Of a DNA stretch of 64,000 nt, positions 16,858 through 24,680 are shown one piece after another; the stretch's first letter is position 1; every line of letters begins with the position of its first letter. The translations under genes were made by a program, and so were the position numbers. The notes beneath the pieces were generated by a model, which did no database searches, was not told the origin of the DNA, and saw only the letters and a list, made by a program, of their open reading frames with translations. The stretch comes from Pseudolachnospira sp051055405 (GTDB lineage: Bacteria > Bacillota > Clostridia > Lachnospirales > Lachnospiraceae). The stretch lies in the NCBI RefSeq assembly GCF_051055405.1, contig NZ_CP167068.1:434001-498000 (forward strand), read 5' to 3'.

Positions 16858-17979
16858 ATGAAAAGAAAAAGCTTATGGATGGTATCCGCGATTTTATCGG
16901 CCGCCCTTCTGACAGCCTGCGGCGGTTCAGGAACAGCAGACACGACGAAAGCGCCAACTGCTTCGGAAACCCAGGCGGAGGCGGCTACCCAGGCAGGAAC
17001 GGATGGGCAGACCCAAGCAGGTGAAGACCCTTATGCGGATCTTCCGGAAATGACGATCCATATCGCAAATACTGCGCCGGATAAAGCATCTTTGAACGTT
17101 CACAGTCTAGCCTTTGAAGAAGCTTTGGAGCGGATTACAGGCGGCAAAATTCAAGTAGAAGTACATGCAAATTCGACCATGGGAAGCGACCGGGAGTCGG
17201 CGGAGGCCGTACAGCTTGGGGAACTGAATATCATTGCGGTAACAGCAGCTCCGATGATGGGGTTTGTCCCGGAGGCAGCAGTTCTGGATATGCCGATGGT
17301 CTATACTGGTTATGATATGGAAACCATTCAGAAGGTGTTTGACGGTGAATGGGGCGACAAAATGCGCGCCGCCTTTGAGGAGAAAGGTTTTAAGCTTCTT
17401 GACGTATTTACCGGCGACGCTTATCGGCAGCTGGCAACCAATAAGAAGATAGAGAGCGCCGATGATGTAAAGGGTCTGAGAATCCGTGTCATGGAAAATG
17501 TATATCATATGGATTTTTGGCAGCAAGCAGGCGCAGCTCCCACGCCGATGGCATTTGGAGAAGTATACCTGGCTTTACAGCAAGGACTTTTAGACGCCCA
17601 TGAAAATCCTCTGGAAGTGATTTACTTTAGCGGAATTTATGAGCAGCAAAAATACCTTTATACGAACGCCAATACCACGTTGTTTTCTGTGACCTTTTCT
17701 ATGAACCTGGAACAGTATAACGCGCTTCCGGATGCTTATAAGCAGGCCTTTGACGAAGCGCTGGCGGAGGCGAGAGCAAAGTCTGTGGAATCTTATCAAA
17801 ATAACATGAAGGAAATGCGCGTGCTGATGGAAGAGTCGGGCATGGAGTTCCTGGAACTAGATTCCAGCGTGGTTTCTTTCCTTCAGGAATCGGCAAAGAA
17901 CTCTTATCAGATGTTGGCCGATGAGATTGGTTCCGAGTGGTTAGATAGCCTGTTTGCTGCTTTGGATGCGGCAAAGTAA
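16858..17979 (+). CDS. dctP: TRAP transporter solute-binding lipoprotein, DctP family
   Basis: A 373-residue lipoprotein. The N-terminus has a charged start, a hydrophobic core and the lipobox LLTAC with Cys-20 as acylation site, then a Thr/Ala/Gln-rich linker to about residue 58. The DctP domain follows, with the conserved VEVHANSTMGSDRESAEAVQ-like motif (IQVEVHANSTMGSDRE) and the substrate-carboxylate region VKGLRIRVMENVYHMDFW, in which the arginine in LRIR normally binds the ligand carboxylate. It captures the substrate outside the membrane for DctQM. AAAGGAG precedes the ATG. The stop lies 10 bases before the lactonase-like gene. Confidence 0.94.
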   Translation: MKRKSLWMVSAILSAALLTACGGSGTADTTKAPTASETQAEAATQAGTDGQTQAGEDPYADLPEMTIHIANTAPDKASLNVHSLAFEEALERITGGKIQVEVHANSTMGSDRESAEAVQLGELNIIAVTAAPMMGFVPEAAVLDMPMVYTGYDMETIQKVFDGEWGDKMRAAFEEKGFKLLDVFTGDAYRQLATNKKIESADDVKGLRIRVMENVYHMDFWQQAGAAPTPMAFGEVYLALQQGLLDAHENPLEVIYFSGIYEQQKYLYTNANTTLFSVTFSMNLEQYNALPDAYKQAFDEALAEARAKSVESYQNNMKEMRVLMEESGMEFLELDSSVVSFLQESAKNSYQMLADEIGSEWLDSLFAALDAAK

Positions 17980-17989
17980 GAGGGCAGCC

Positions 17990-18853
17990 ATGAAAACGGT
18001 CAGAAAGCAGGTGAGCGCGCCGGCGACACAGCCGATGGGGCCGGAGGCGTTCGCAGATCGGAAAGACACCGCTCTTTACTGGTTGGGTTCCGGGGGGATT
18101 TTGATCAATACCAGAGGAACCTTATTGATGATCGATCCGGTAATTGGACGAGATGCAAAGGACCCCGAACTAAGCGAGGCAGGGTACCGCTTCTTGGTTC
18201 CGCCGCCGATTGCGCCGGAGGAAATTTTAAAGCTGGATGCGGTTTTATATACGCATGCAGATTATGACCATCTGGCGCCGGGCAGCGCCCGGGGGCTGCT
18301 TCCCACCGGAGCGACGTACCATGGAACCGATTTTACTGCGAAGACGCTTGAGAAATCCGGGATTGATTCATCCCGGATTCTCGTCCATAAAATTGGAGAG
18401 CTCTTTTCGGTAGGAGAGGTTCGAATTACCTTGACGAGAGCTTCCCACAGTTGGCAGAAAGATCGGCCGGAGTTCGACTGGTGTTATGGGCCGGAAGACT
18501 GTTGTGGCTTCTTGCTGGATACGCCGGATGGAAGGATTTGGATTCCTGGCGACAGCATTTTGCTAAAGGAGCATCTCCAAATGCAGCAGGTGGATCTTAT
18601 GTTTTTCGATCTTTCCACGGATCCTTATCATTTTGGTCCGGAGGCGGCGATTCGCCTGGCCAATGAGCTCTGCCCGGCGGAGCTGCTGCTCTACCATTAT
18701 GGAACCTATGACGCTCCGGATAAACCTGCATTTAACGCGGATCCGGCATCCGCCGATGGAAAACTGAAACATCCGGAACGGCTTCATATTTTGGCTCCCG
18801 GAGAGCCATACCTCTTGCGGAAAAGGGAAAAAGAGTTGTCTCCTATTTCATAA
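17990..18853 (+). CDS. UlaG-like metallo-beta-lactamase-fold hydrolase
   Basis: A 287-residue enzyme resembling the UlaG branch (L-ascorbate-6-phosphate lactonase-like) of the metallo-beta-lactamase fold. Visible motifs are LYWLGSGGILINTRGTLLMI near the N-terminus, the metal motif YTHADYDHLAP, TRASHSW, and WIPGDS. The start at 17990 is chosen because it lies beyond the dctP stop; an earlier in-frame start would overlap dctP. The ribosome site is weak, suggesting coupling to dctP. Placement in the TRAP operon points to hydrolysis of the imported compound, perhaps a lactone or phosphorylated derivative; that is inference. Confidence 0.82.
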   Translation: MKTVRKQVSAPATQPMGPEAFADRKDTALYWLGSGGILINTRGTLLMIDPVIGRDAKDPELSEAGYRFLVPPPIAPEEILKLDAVLYTHADYDHLAPGSARGLLPTGATYHGTDFTAKTLEKSGIDSSRILVHKIGELFSVGEVRITLTRASHSWQKDRPEFDWCYGPEDCCGFLLDTPDGRIWIPGDSILLKEHLQMQQVDLMFFDLSTDPYHFGPEAAIRLANELCPAELLLYHYGTYDAPDKPAFNADPASADGKLKHPERLHILAPGEPYLLRKREKELSPIS

Positions 18854-18864
18854 TATAGTATAAT
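18836..18864 (+). promoter_or_regulatory. Promoter of the second gntR gene
   Basis: TTGTCT at 18836-18841, a 17-bp spacer and TATAAT at 18859-18864. The -35 box lies within the end of the lactonase-like gene. No GATCA array is present here. Confidence 0.55.
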
Positions 18865-18948
18865 GAAAATACACATTTTAGCTGAGATTTACTCCTAAAA
18901 GCGGTTAGAAGGCTGGAACTGTGAAAAGATAGGAAAAGTGGAGATAAG

Positions 18949-19587
18949 ATGGCAAAAAAGACTTTAAGTCAGGAAGCGTATGAACAAATTAAGCAAAACC
19001 TGGAAGAAGGACTATATCAGGGATACATCAATGGAAGGCAGGTCGCACGGGATTTAAATATTGGATTTACGCCGGTTCGTGAGGCTTTTTTACAGCTGCA
19101 AAGCGAGGGACTGATTCGCAAGGTAGATAATGTGGGCTACTTTGTCAACCGGGTGGAACTGGAGGAATTGATCCAGATTTTTCAGGTGAGAGAGTGCATT
19201 GAGATGTATGTCTGGAATCAGACTTTCGATAAGATTACCGAGGTGGAAATCGCAAAGATGAAGGCTCTTCATGAGCAGGAGAAGGAGTTGTTCCGCCAGG
19301 GGATTTTGAAGGAATATACAAAGACCGATATTAAGCTCCATGGAGTGATTCTGGACTTCTTCGGAAATGCGGATCTCAGCAATCTTTATTATAATGTCCG
19401 CCAGAGATATATGCTGTGTCCGGTGAAAACCGTCAAGCAGGCCAGCGTGGCAGCGATGGAAGAACATGATCAGTGGATCGCCTATGTGGAGGCCAGGGAT
19501 CGTGAGAAAGCGCTGAACTATTTACAACAACACATCAATCATACAAAAAATCGGATGAAGGAAGGATTCATTACCTTTTTAGAGTGA
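18949..19587 (+). CDS. Second GntR-family FCD regulator, paralogue of the 14297 gene
   Basis: A 212-residue regulator with the same plan as the first: winged helix-turn-helix (RQVARDLNIGFTPVREAFLQ, KVDNVGYFVNRV) followed by an FCD helical bundle (RECIEMYVWNQTFDKI, IKLHGVILDFFGNADLSNLY). Shared wording with the first regulator (SQEAYEQIKQNL / SQAAYEAIKNSL, RECVEL / RECIEM) shows recent common origin. Having one regulator on each side of the transporter suggests two inducers or two operators. It has its own promoter and a terminator downstream. Confidence 0.9.
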   Translation: MAKKTLSQEAYEQIKQNLEEGLYQGYINGRQVARDLNIGFTPVREAFLQLQSEGLIRKVDNVGYFVNRVELEELIQIFQVRECIEMYVWNQTFDKITEVEIAKMKALHEQEKELFRQGILKEYTKTDIKLHGVILDFFGNADLSNLYYNVRQRYMLCPVKTVKQASVAAMEEHDQWIAYVEARDREKALNYLQQHINHTKNRMKEGFITFLE

Positions 19588-19593
19588 GATGGG

Positions 19594-19645
19594 AAGAAGG
19601 CATCTTTAAAGTCATAAAATGGCTGGAAGGACGCCTTCTTTTTTC
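19594..19645 (+). terminator. Terminator after the second gntR
   Basis: AAGAAGGC (19594-19601) pairs with GCCTTCTT (19633-19640), followed by TTTTTC and the recurring CTATAG. Confidence 0.7.
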
Positions 19646-19721
19646 TATAGTTCAGGACGCTCTCGGTAGACGCTCTCTTTTTCTTATGATAAAATGGTAT
19701 CTATAGTAGGAGGGAAAAGAC

Positions 19722-21245
19722 ATGAGGAGAAAAATCAAAGGTTGGTGGGCATTTGGCCTGTGTCTTGTCCTGTTTGCGACGACAGTGTTTGCTCATGACC
19801 GGAACCAGCAAGTGACAGATTTTGTGCAGCGGCTTTATCAGATTGTACTGGGACGCGCCGGAGACGAAAACGGATTAAATGGATGGACGTCTGTTTTGCT
19901 GGATCAGGGAGGAAACGGAGCGGATGTGGCCTATGGATTCTTTTTTTCCAGGGAATACCAAGAACAAAAGAAGTCCAACGACGCCTTTGTGACAGATCTG
20001 TATCAAGCAATCTTAAACCGGAAGCCAGATGCCGGCGGAAAGGCATTCTGGATTGGCCGCCTGGAAGATGGCATGAGCCGTCATGGCATTTTTGCCGGCG
20101 TCGTCAATTCGGAAGAATTCGGACAGCTTTGCGGGAGGTATGGAATCCAAAGAGGAACATATTTCTCACCGGAGCCCAGGGATCAAAATGCGGATGTCAC
20201 GGCCTTTGTGCAGCGCTTGTACCGGAATGTGCTGGGGCGTGCCGGGGATGAGGGCGGCTTAAACGATTGGACCAGCCTATTGAATCGGGGCGGAACAGGG
20301 ACGGAAGTTGCCGCATCCTTTATCCTCAGCGAGGAGTACCGGAATAAAACCATTGCTCTGACGGACTATGTGGAGATGCTCTACCGAGCGCTTTTAAACC
20401 GCGGTTCCGACGCTGCCGGAAAGGCGTCCTGGGTTACTCTGGTGAAAAGAGGGGCCAAAGAGCCGGCGGAATTGATCCCAGCGTTTACCGGATCGGTGGA
20501 GTTTGGCCGGCTGTGCGATCGATATGGAATCAAGGCTGGCAGCGAGGCGAGGGTATCCGGGGATTTTCCCCATATGGCGATCTATGGGAAGGAAGAAAAG
20601 AGGCTTTTGGATACCTACCAGCCAGGCGATGCCGTGCCGGAGGATTTGGGCGGAGAGGACATTGGCTTTTGGTTTGCCAGTTTCAAGATCGATGATTCTG
20701 TTTGGAATCGAATCCGGGGGATTTCCTATCCGGAAGGATGCTCAGTTCCGTTGGACGATCTGCGTTATCTGCGCGTACTTCACCGGGATTTTCAGGGGAA
20801 TACCAGAGTAGGAGAATTGATCGTTAACCGAAAGGTAGACGGGCAGGTTTTAGAGATTTTTGAGGAGTTGTATCGGAACAGATATCCGATTGAAAAGATT
20901 CGATTGATTGACGAGTATGGCGGGGACGACGAGGCGTCCATGGCGGACAACAACACTTCCTGTTTTAATTATCGTGCGATTGCCGGATCTTCCAAACTGT
21001 CGGCCCACAGCAAAGGGCTTGCCATTGATCTGAATCCGCTTTATAACCCGTATGTGAAGGGACAGGGCCGTTCCAGGATTTGTCGTCCGGCTGTTGCGGA
21101 GGCCTTTGCGGACCGGAGCCGCAGTTTCTCTTACAAAATTACGAGGGAAGATGATGCCTGCCGATTGTTTACCTCCCACGGATTTACCTGGGGAGGCGGC
21201 TGGAAATCGGTTAAGGATTACCAGCATTTTGAATGGAGCGATTGA
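19722..21245 (+). CDS. Secreted protein with DUF4214 repeats and M15-type peptidase domain
   Basis: A 507-residue exported protein. A signal peptide covers about residues 1-25 (hydrophobic core AFGLCLVLFATTVFA). Four DUF4214-type units follow to about residue 270 (FVQRLYQIVLGRAGDENG, FVTDLYQAILNRKPDAGG, FVQRLYRNVLGRAGDEGG, YVEMLYRALLNRGSDAAG). The C-terminal 200 residues look like an M15-family D,D- or L,D-carboxypeptidase: HSKGLAIDLNP gives the H-x6-D zinc pair, and DYQHFEW near the end gives the last histidine. It probably trims peptidoglycan peptides, while the repeats may bind wall or surface polymer. GGAGG precedes the ATG. It lies directly before the retron locus but looks unrelated to it. 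Confidence 0.83.
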   Translation: MRRKIKGWWAFGLCLVLFATTVFAHDRNQQVTDFVQRLYQIVLGRAGDENGLNGWTSVLLDQGGNGADVAYGFFFSREYQEQKKSNDAFVTDLYQAILNRKPDAGGKAFWIGRLEDGMSRHGIFAGVVNSEEFGQLCGRYGIQRGTYFSPEPRDQNADVTAFVQRLYRNVLGRAGDEGGLNDWTSLLNRGGTGTEVAASFILSEEYRNKTIALTDYVEMLYRALLNRGSDAAGKASWVTLVKRGAKEPAELIPAFTGSVEFGRLCDRYGIKAGSEARVSGDFPHMAIYGKEEKRLLDTYQPGDAVPEDLGGEDIGFWFASFKIDDSVWNRIRGISYPEGCSVPLDDLRYLRVLHRDFQGNTRVGELIVNRKVDGQVLEIFEELYRNRYPIEKIRLIDEYGGDDEASMADNNTSCFNYRAIAGSSKLSAHSKGLAIDLNPLYNPYVKGQGRSRICRPAVAEAFADRSRSFSYKITREDDACRLFTSHGFTWGGGWKSVKDYQHFEWSD

Positions 21246-21285
21246 AACCGAAGAGAATTTCAATACAAGACAAAAGAGGTTTTTT

Positions 21286-23298
21286 ATGGCGATTGAGTCC
21301 ATTGAAATGGAAGGGTTCCGCTCGATGCGGGATGGCTTCTGGAAGCTAAAAGATATCAATCTTTTGATTGGGGAAAATGGGAGTGGGAAGACCAACGTTC
21401 TCTCCGCTGTGCTCTATTTTTATGAGCACCTGACAGGGAATCAGGCTTTGAAGGAAGACCTCTTTGACGTCTGGAATCCTCTGCAAAACGAGGTGAGAAT
21501 CCGTCTGAATTATGACATGAGCCGGGTACGGGCCATCGCCAATCACAACCGGGGGAGAGGAAGGCTTCGCTACGAAAATTTTTACCAGAAGATTCTGGCC
21601 GTATCCAAGGGGAACCGCTTATCCGTGGAGATGCGTCAGCAAAAGGACGGCGGAATCCGTTGGAATGTGGACTATAATCTTCGCCAGATCATTCATCTCC
21701 TGTTTCCGCTCTATGCGGTGGATGCCAGGCAGGTGGAACTGACCGATTGGAGCGAACTGTGGAATCTGGTGGGGGATCTCTTAAAGCTGGAAAAGGAGCA
21801 GACCGTACAGGTAAAAACAGAAGCGAAAACCTGGCTGGCATCCTCTGAGAAGAGCATGGACCGCCGGCTGCAGAGCTTGATTGAGATCTTGGAGGCCCAG
21901 GAGATCGGCCTGGCCAGCTTTAACCCCAAGCAGTTTGCCCAGGCGATTGCTCAGGTGATTTTGGATGGAAAGAACTTCCGGACCGGCGGCAGGCGGCTCG
22001 GCAGCTTTTCCAATGGAACCAATGCGTACCATTACACCAAACTATTGACGGAAATCTTGCGTCTGAGCGCCTCCAATAAAATGAAAGAACCCATCGTGCT
22101 CTTAGATGAACCAGAACTTAGTTTACATTACAGCTTAATCGACCGGTTGTCCGAGGATATCTTTGATTCTTCCGACCGGGTGCAGTATCTCATCTCCACG
22201 CATTCTTCCCGGATGGTGAAGGATGTGATGGTCCGCGGGGAAGAGAACTGTACGGTGGAGCATGTGGTTTTGAAAGAAAATTATTCTTTCCTGAGACCGA
22301 TGCGCCTTTTTACCCCGGAGATGTCGCGGGAGCGCATCCAGATGACGGACTCTTATGCCAACGCCTATTTTGCCAGGATGGTGGTCAGCGTGGAAGGGGA
22401 ATCGGAACTGGAACTTTTTCAAAACCCCTATTTGTGCGAGCTGTATCCATTTCTCCGTCGGGTGGACTTTGTCAAAGGGATGAGCAATCGGGTGGTGCAG
22501 AATATTATTTCTCCGAACCAGCGTGGATATCGGACGACGGCGTTTGCGCTGATCGATATGGATAAGGCGGTGGAAAAACGTCCGGGAAAAAATGAATTTG
22601 TTCTGAAACCGGAATATTTTTCCCATCGGGAGCAGGAAGCATATTTTTTTGGAAAAAAGCGGAGAGAGACATTAGGGGCCAGGCGGGAAATTGAACGGAT
22701 GGCGGAAAAGTGCAGGTTTTCCTGGAAGTATCCCTTCTTTAGCTGTGAAGATCCGAACTTTCAAAGCTGGATCCAAAAAATACAGCGTTACCTGGAACAA
22801 TACGGGACATTTGCTTTTTCCTCTACGCTGGAGGGCGGGCTAATTACCAAGGAGAATCTTTCGCTGTTTCGGCGTTACATTAGGGAATCCGATGTTTTAG
22901 GGGCGCGTTTGGCGGAGGTGGAGCGTTTAACGGCCCGCTTTCCTGCGCCTGGAAGGCTGAACTATCTCCGGCTGGTTTTTTCTGGAAAGAGCGATTATCT
23001 GATGGGAAAGAAGCAGATTCAGGAGGAAAATAGGCGGTTGGAGGCGGAACTCTATCAGACTATGGGCATTGTCGGCAAAACCAGCGGATGGATTTCGGAG
23101 TGGATGGAGTACTTTTTCCGGCGGCAGGCGCAGGATCTAAAATGGAAAGGAAAAACTTTTCCTCAATTTCGCAGTTGGTGTGATCAAGGAATCAACCGGG
23201 AATTTCTGCGCTCCGTTTTTCAGATGCGGTTTCCGGAATTGGCGCGTCTGATTCATAAAATGGAGATGACATTTAAAGGGGAAGATGGTAAGATATAG
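21286..23298 (+). CDS. OLD-like ATPase/TOPRIM protein, probable retron effector
   Basis: A 670-residue cytosolic protein. The N-terminal half is an ABC/SMC-type ATPase: Walker A GENGSGKT at residues 29-36, Walker B and following acid in IVLLDEPELSLH near residue 272, and the switch histidine in LISTHSSRM near residue 305. A TOPRIM-like nuclease domain follows: SVEGESELELF near residue 368 gives the Glu, and ALIDMDKA near residue 421 gives the DxD. The remaining 220 residues are not recognised. This is the OLD-nuclease plan used as toxic effector in some retrons, and a structured region and a reverse transcriptase follow directly. The ATG at 21286 is preferred over an upstream in-frame start lying inside the peptidase gene. 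Confidence 0.83.
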   Translation: MAIESIEMEGFRSMRDGFWKLKDINLLIGENGSGKTNVLSAVLYFYEHLTGNQALKEDLFDVWNPLQNEVRIRLNYDMSRVRAIANHNRGRGRLRYENFYQKILAVSKGNRLSVEMRQQKDGGIRWNVDYNLRQIIHLLFPLYAVDARQVELTDWSELWNLVGDLLKLEKEQTVQVKTEAKTWLASSEKSMDRRLQSLIEILEAQEIGLASFNPKQFAQAIAQVILDGKNFRTGGRRLGSFSNGTNAYHYTKLLTEILRLSASNKMKEPIVLLDEPELSLHYSLIDRLSEDIFDSSDRVQYLISTHSSRMVKDVMVRGEENCTVEHVVLKENYSFLRPMRLFTPEMSRERIQMTDSYANAYFARMVVSVEGESELELFQNPYLCELYPFLRRVDFVKGMSNRVVQNIISPNQRGYRTTAFALIDMDKAVEKRPGKNEFVLKPEYFSHREQEAYFFGKKRRETLGARREIERMAEKCRFSWKYPFFSCEDPNFQSWIQKIQRYLEQYGTFAFSSTLEGGLITKENLSLFRRYIRESDVLGARLAEVERLTARFPAPGRLNYLRLVFSGKSDYLMGKKQIQEENRRLEAELYQTMGIVGKTSGWISEWMEYFFRRQAQDLKWKGKTFPQFRSWCDQGINREFLRSVFQMRFPELARLIHKMEMTFKGEDGKI

Positions 23299-23471
23299 AA
23301 AAGGCAAGCAGGAAAGGCTTCTGTGGGCGCACAGACGCCCCCCTGAGAGCGTGTCACGGCGCTGGAAAGCCAGGGGAGAAAAGGTACTGAGAAACCAAAT
23401 GGTGCCGGACTGACCGAGAAGCGCGCAGTGTTTAGGACCCTTCGGAATTCTTAAGAGAGTGCTTGCCTTTT
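23299..23471 (+). ncRNA. Probable retron msr-msd non-coding RNA
   Basis: The stretch between the effector and the reverse transcriptase is bounded by a perfect 12-bp inverted repeat, AAAAGGCAAGCA at 23299-23310 and TGCTTGCCTTTT at 23460-23471, as expected for retron a1/a2 arms. An AGC at 23307-23309 could hold the branching guanosine. Inside are several short stems: TCTGTG/CACAGA at 23320-23335 with a GGCG loop, CCCCTG (23340-23345) with CAGGGG (23371-23376) enclosing AGCG/CGCT, and GGTAC/GTGCC near 23382-23405. Which part is msr and which is msd cannot be settled by eye. Confidence 0.65.
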
Positions 23472-23543
23472 TTCAAAGACGATCCCATGGATTGCGAAAT
23501 TTTACGAAACGAGATTTTTGCTTATTCCAAAATAGGAGATAGG

Positions 23544-24617
23544 ATGATTCTTTATGAGGAAAGCTACTTTCTCAGTCACATTCTAAATACGACGAAGGAA
23601 AAGCTAAATCGGATCCTTGCGGATAAGGAGAACGCATATCTTTCTTTTACGCTTCCGAAAAAGCATGGAGTTCGGCGTATTGATGGACTGAGACCGGGAA
23701 GTGAGCTGAAAAAGATACAGCGGAGGTTGGCGGAGGGCTTTTTGAATCAAATTCCCCTTCCCGTACCGGTGAAGGGATTTGTAAAAGGAGAAAATTATGT
23801 CTCCTATTTGAGGGCGCATTGTGGGAGTCAATATTTTCTGCGTTTGGATATCCAGGATTTCTTTCCTTCTATTCGGGAGGAGCAGCTTCGGAGCTGTCTA
23901 TCGGAATTTGTACAGGAACCGGCGGTTTTGGATGAGATCGTTGGAATTGGGATGCTTCACGGCAGTCTTCCCCAGGGAGCCGTCACTTCCCCAGCGTTAT
24001 CGAATCTGGTTTTTCGGAGAATGGATCAAAGGATTTTAAAATATTGTCAGAAGCTTTCGGAGCGTTATATAGCGGGAGAGGTTTTTTATACCCGGTATGC
24101 GGATGATCTTTTGTTTAGCTCCCAGACCTTTGATTTTTCCGCCAACCCCTATTTCTACGGAATGATCTCCCATATTTTAGGGGAACATGGTTTTCGGCTT
24201 CAGCGGGAAAAGACTTCCTTTCAAAAAGGAACTTTTGTCAGCAATGGATTTGTCGTGGGGGAGGACGTTCACCTGTCCAGGAGCAGGAGACAGGAGATCA
24301 ATCGTTTTCTCTACGAAGTGATGGAAAATCAGAAAAAGTGGAAAGGCGGGAACCGCTCGGAGCCTTACCGGCTGGATCGAAAAAAGATTCGCCGGGAGGA
24401 AGAACTTTTGCAGACAGCGGAAGAGATTTGGCCGGACAGACAAGGGCGGGATCCGTCTTTTTTTGATAAGGAGCAGTTGATCTATTACCTATGTGGATAC
24501 CGGGCGTTTTTGATTTCTGTGGTGGAGGGAAACCGGGAGCGGACGGACGCGGTGCGGCAGATGGAAAAGCTGCTGCGGAAGCTGGAACTGGTGCTGCGGG
24601 AGCTGTCTGCTTCATAA
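23544..24617 (+). CDS. Retron-type reverse transcriptase
   Basis: A 357-residue reverse transcriptase if it starts at the ATG at 23544, which has AGGAG 5 bases upstream. An in-frame ATG at 23487 would add 19 residues but has no good ribosome site. Motifs in order: FTLPKKHGVRRI (RT1), FLRLDIQDFFPSI (RT3, first catalytic Asp), LPQGAVTSPALSNLVF (RT4), TRYADDLLFSS (RT5, catalytic pair near residue 187), GFRLQREKTSF (RT6) and SNGFVVG (RT7). It would copy the adjacent RNA into multicopy single-stranded DNA. The usual retron NAxxH and VTG signatures are only partly matched (LRAH; SNG). Size, single-domain plan, and the ATPase and inverted repeats alongside favour a retron over a group II intron. Confidence 0.85.
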   Translation: MILYEESYFLSHILNTTKEKLNRILADKENAYLSFTLPKKHGVRRIDGLRPGSELKKIQRRLAEGFLNQIPLPVPVKGFVKGENYVSYLRAHCGSQYFLRLDIQDFFPSIREEQLRSCLSEFVQEPAVLDEIVGIGMLHGSLPQGAVTSPALSNLVFRRMDQRILKYCQKLSERYIAGEVFYTRYADDLLFSSQTFDFSANPYFYGMISHILGEHGFRLQREKTSFQKGTFVSNGFVVGEDVHLSRSRRQEINRFLYEVMENQKKWKGGNRSEPYRLDRKKIRREEELLQTAEEIWPDRQGRDPSFFDKEQLIYYLCGYRAFLISVVEGNRERTDAVRQMEKLLRKLELVLRELSAS

Positions 24618-24623
24618 AAGATA

Positions 24624-24660
24624 CCTTCAATTGACAAGGGCACACACGGTCAGGGCAAGG
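24624..24660. repeat. Degraded copy of the CCTTCCATTGAC hairpin
   Basis: CCTTCAATTGACAAGGGCA followed by CACACGGTCAGGGCAAGG resembles the perfect hairpin at 41801-41837, including the loop (AAGRGCA..CACG). The right arm has lost most pairing. It fills the gap between the reverse transcriptase and the DUF6602 gene. Confidence 0.55.
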
Positions 24661-24680
24661 AACGTACTATGGAGGAAAAG

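Noticed and set aside
23463..23543. TTG at 23463 as start of the reverse transcriptase
   Set aside because: It lies inside the right arm of the RNA inverted repeat and has no ribosome site; the ATG at 23544 has a good one.
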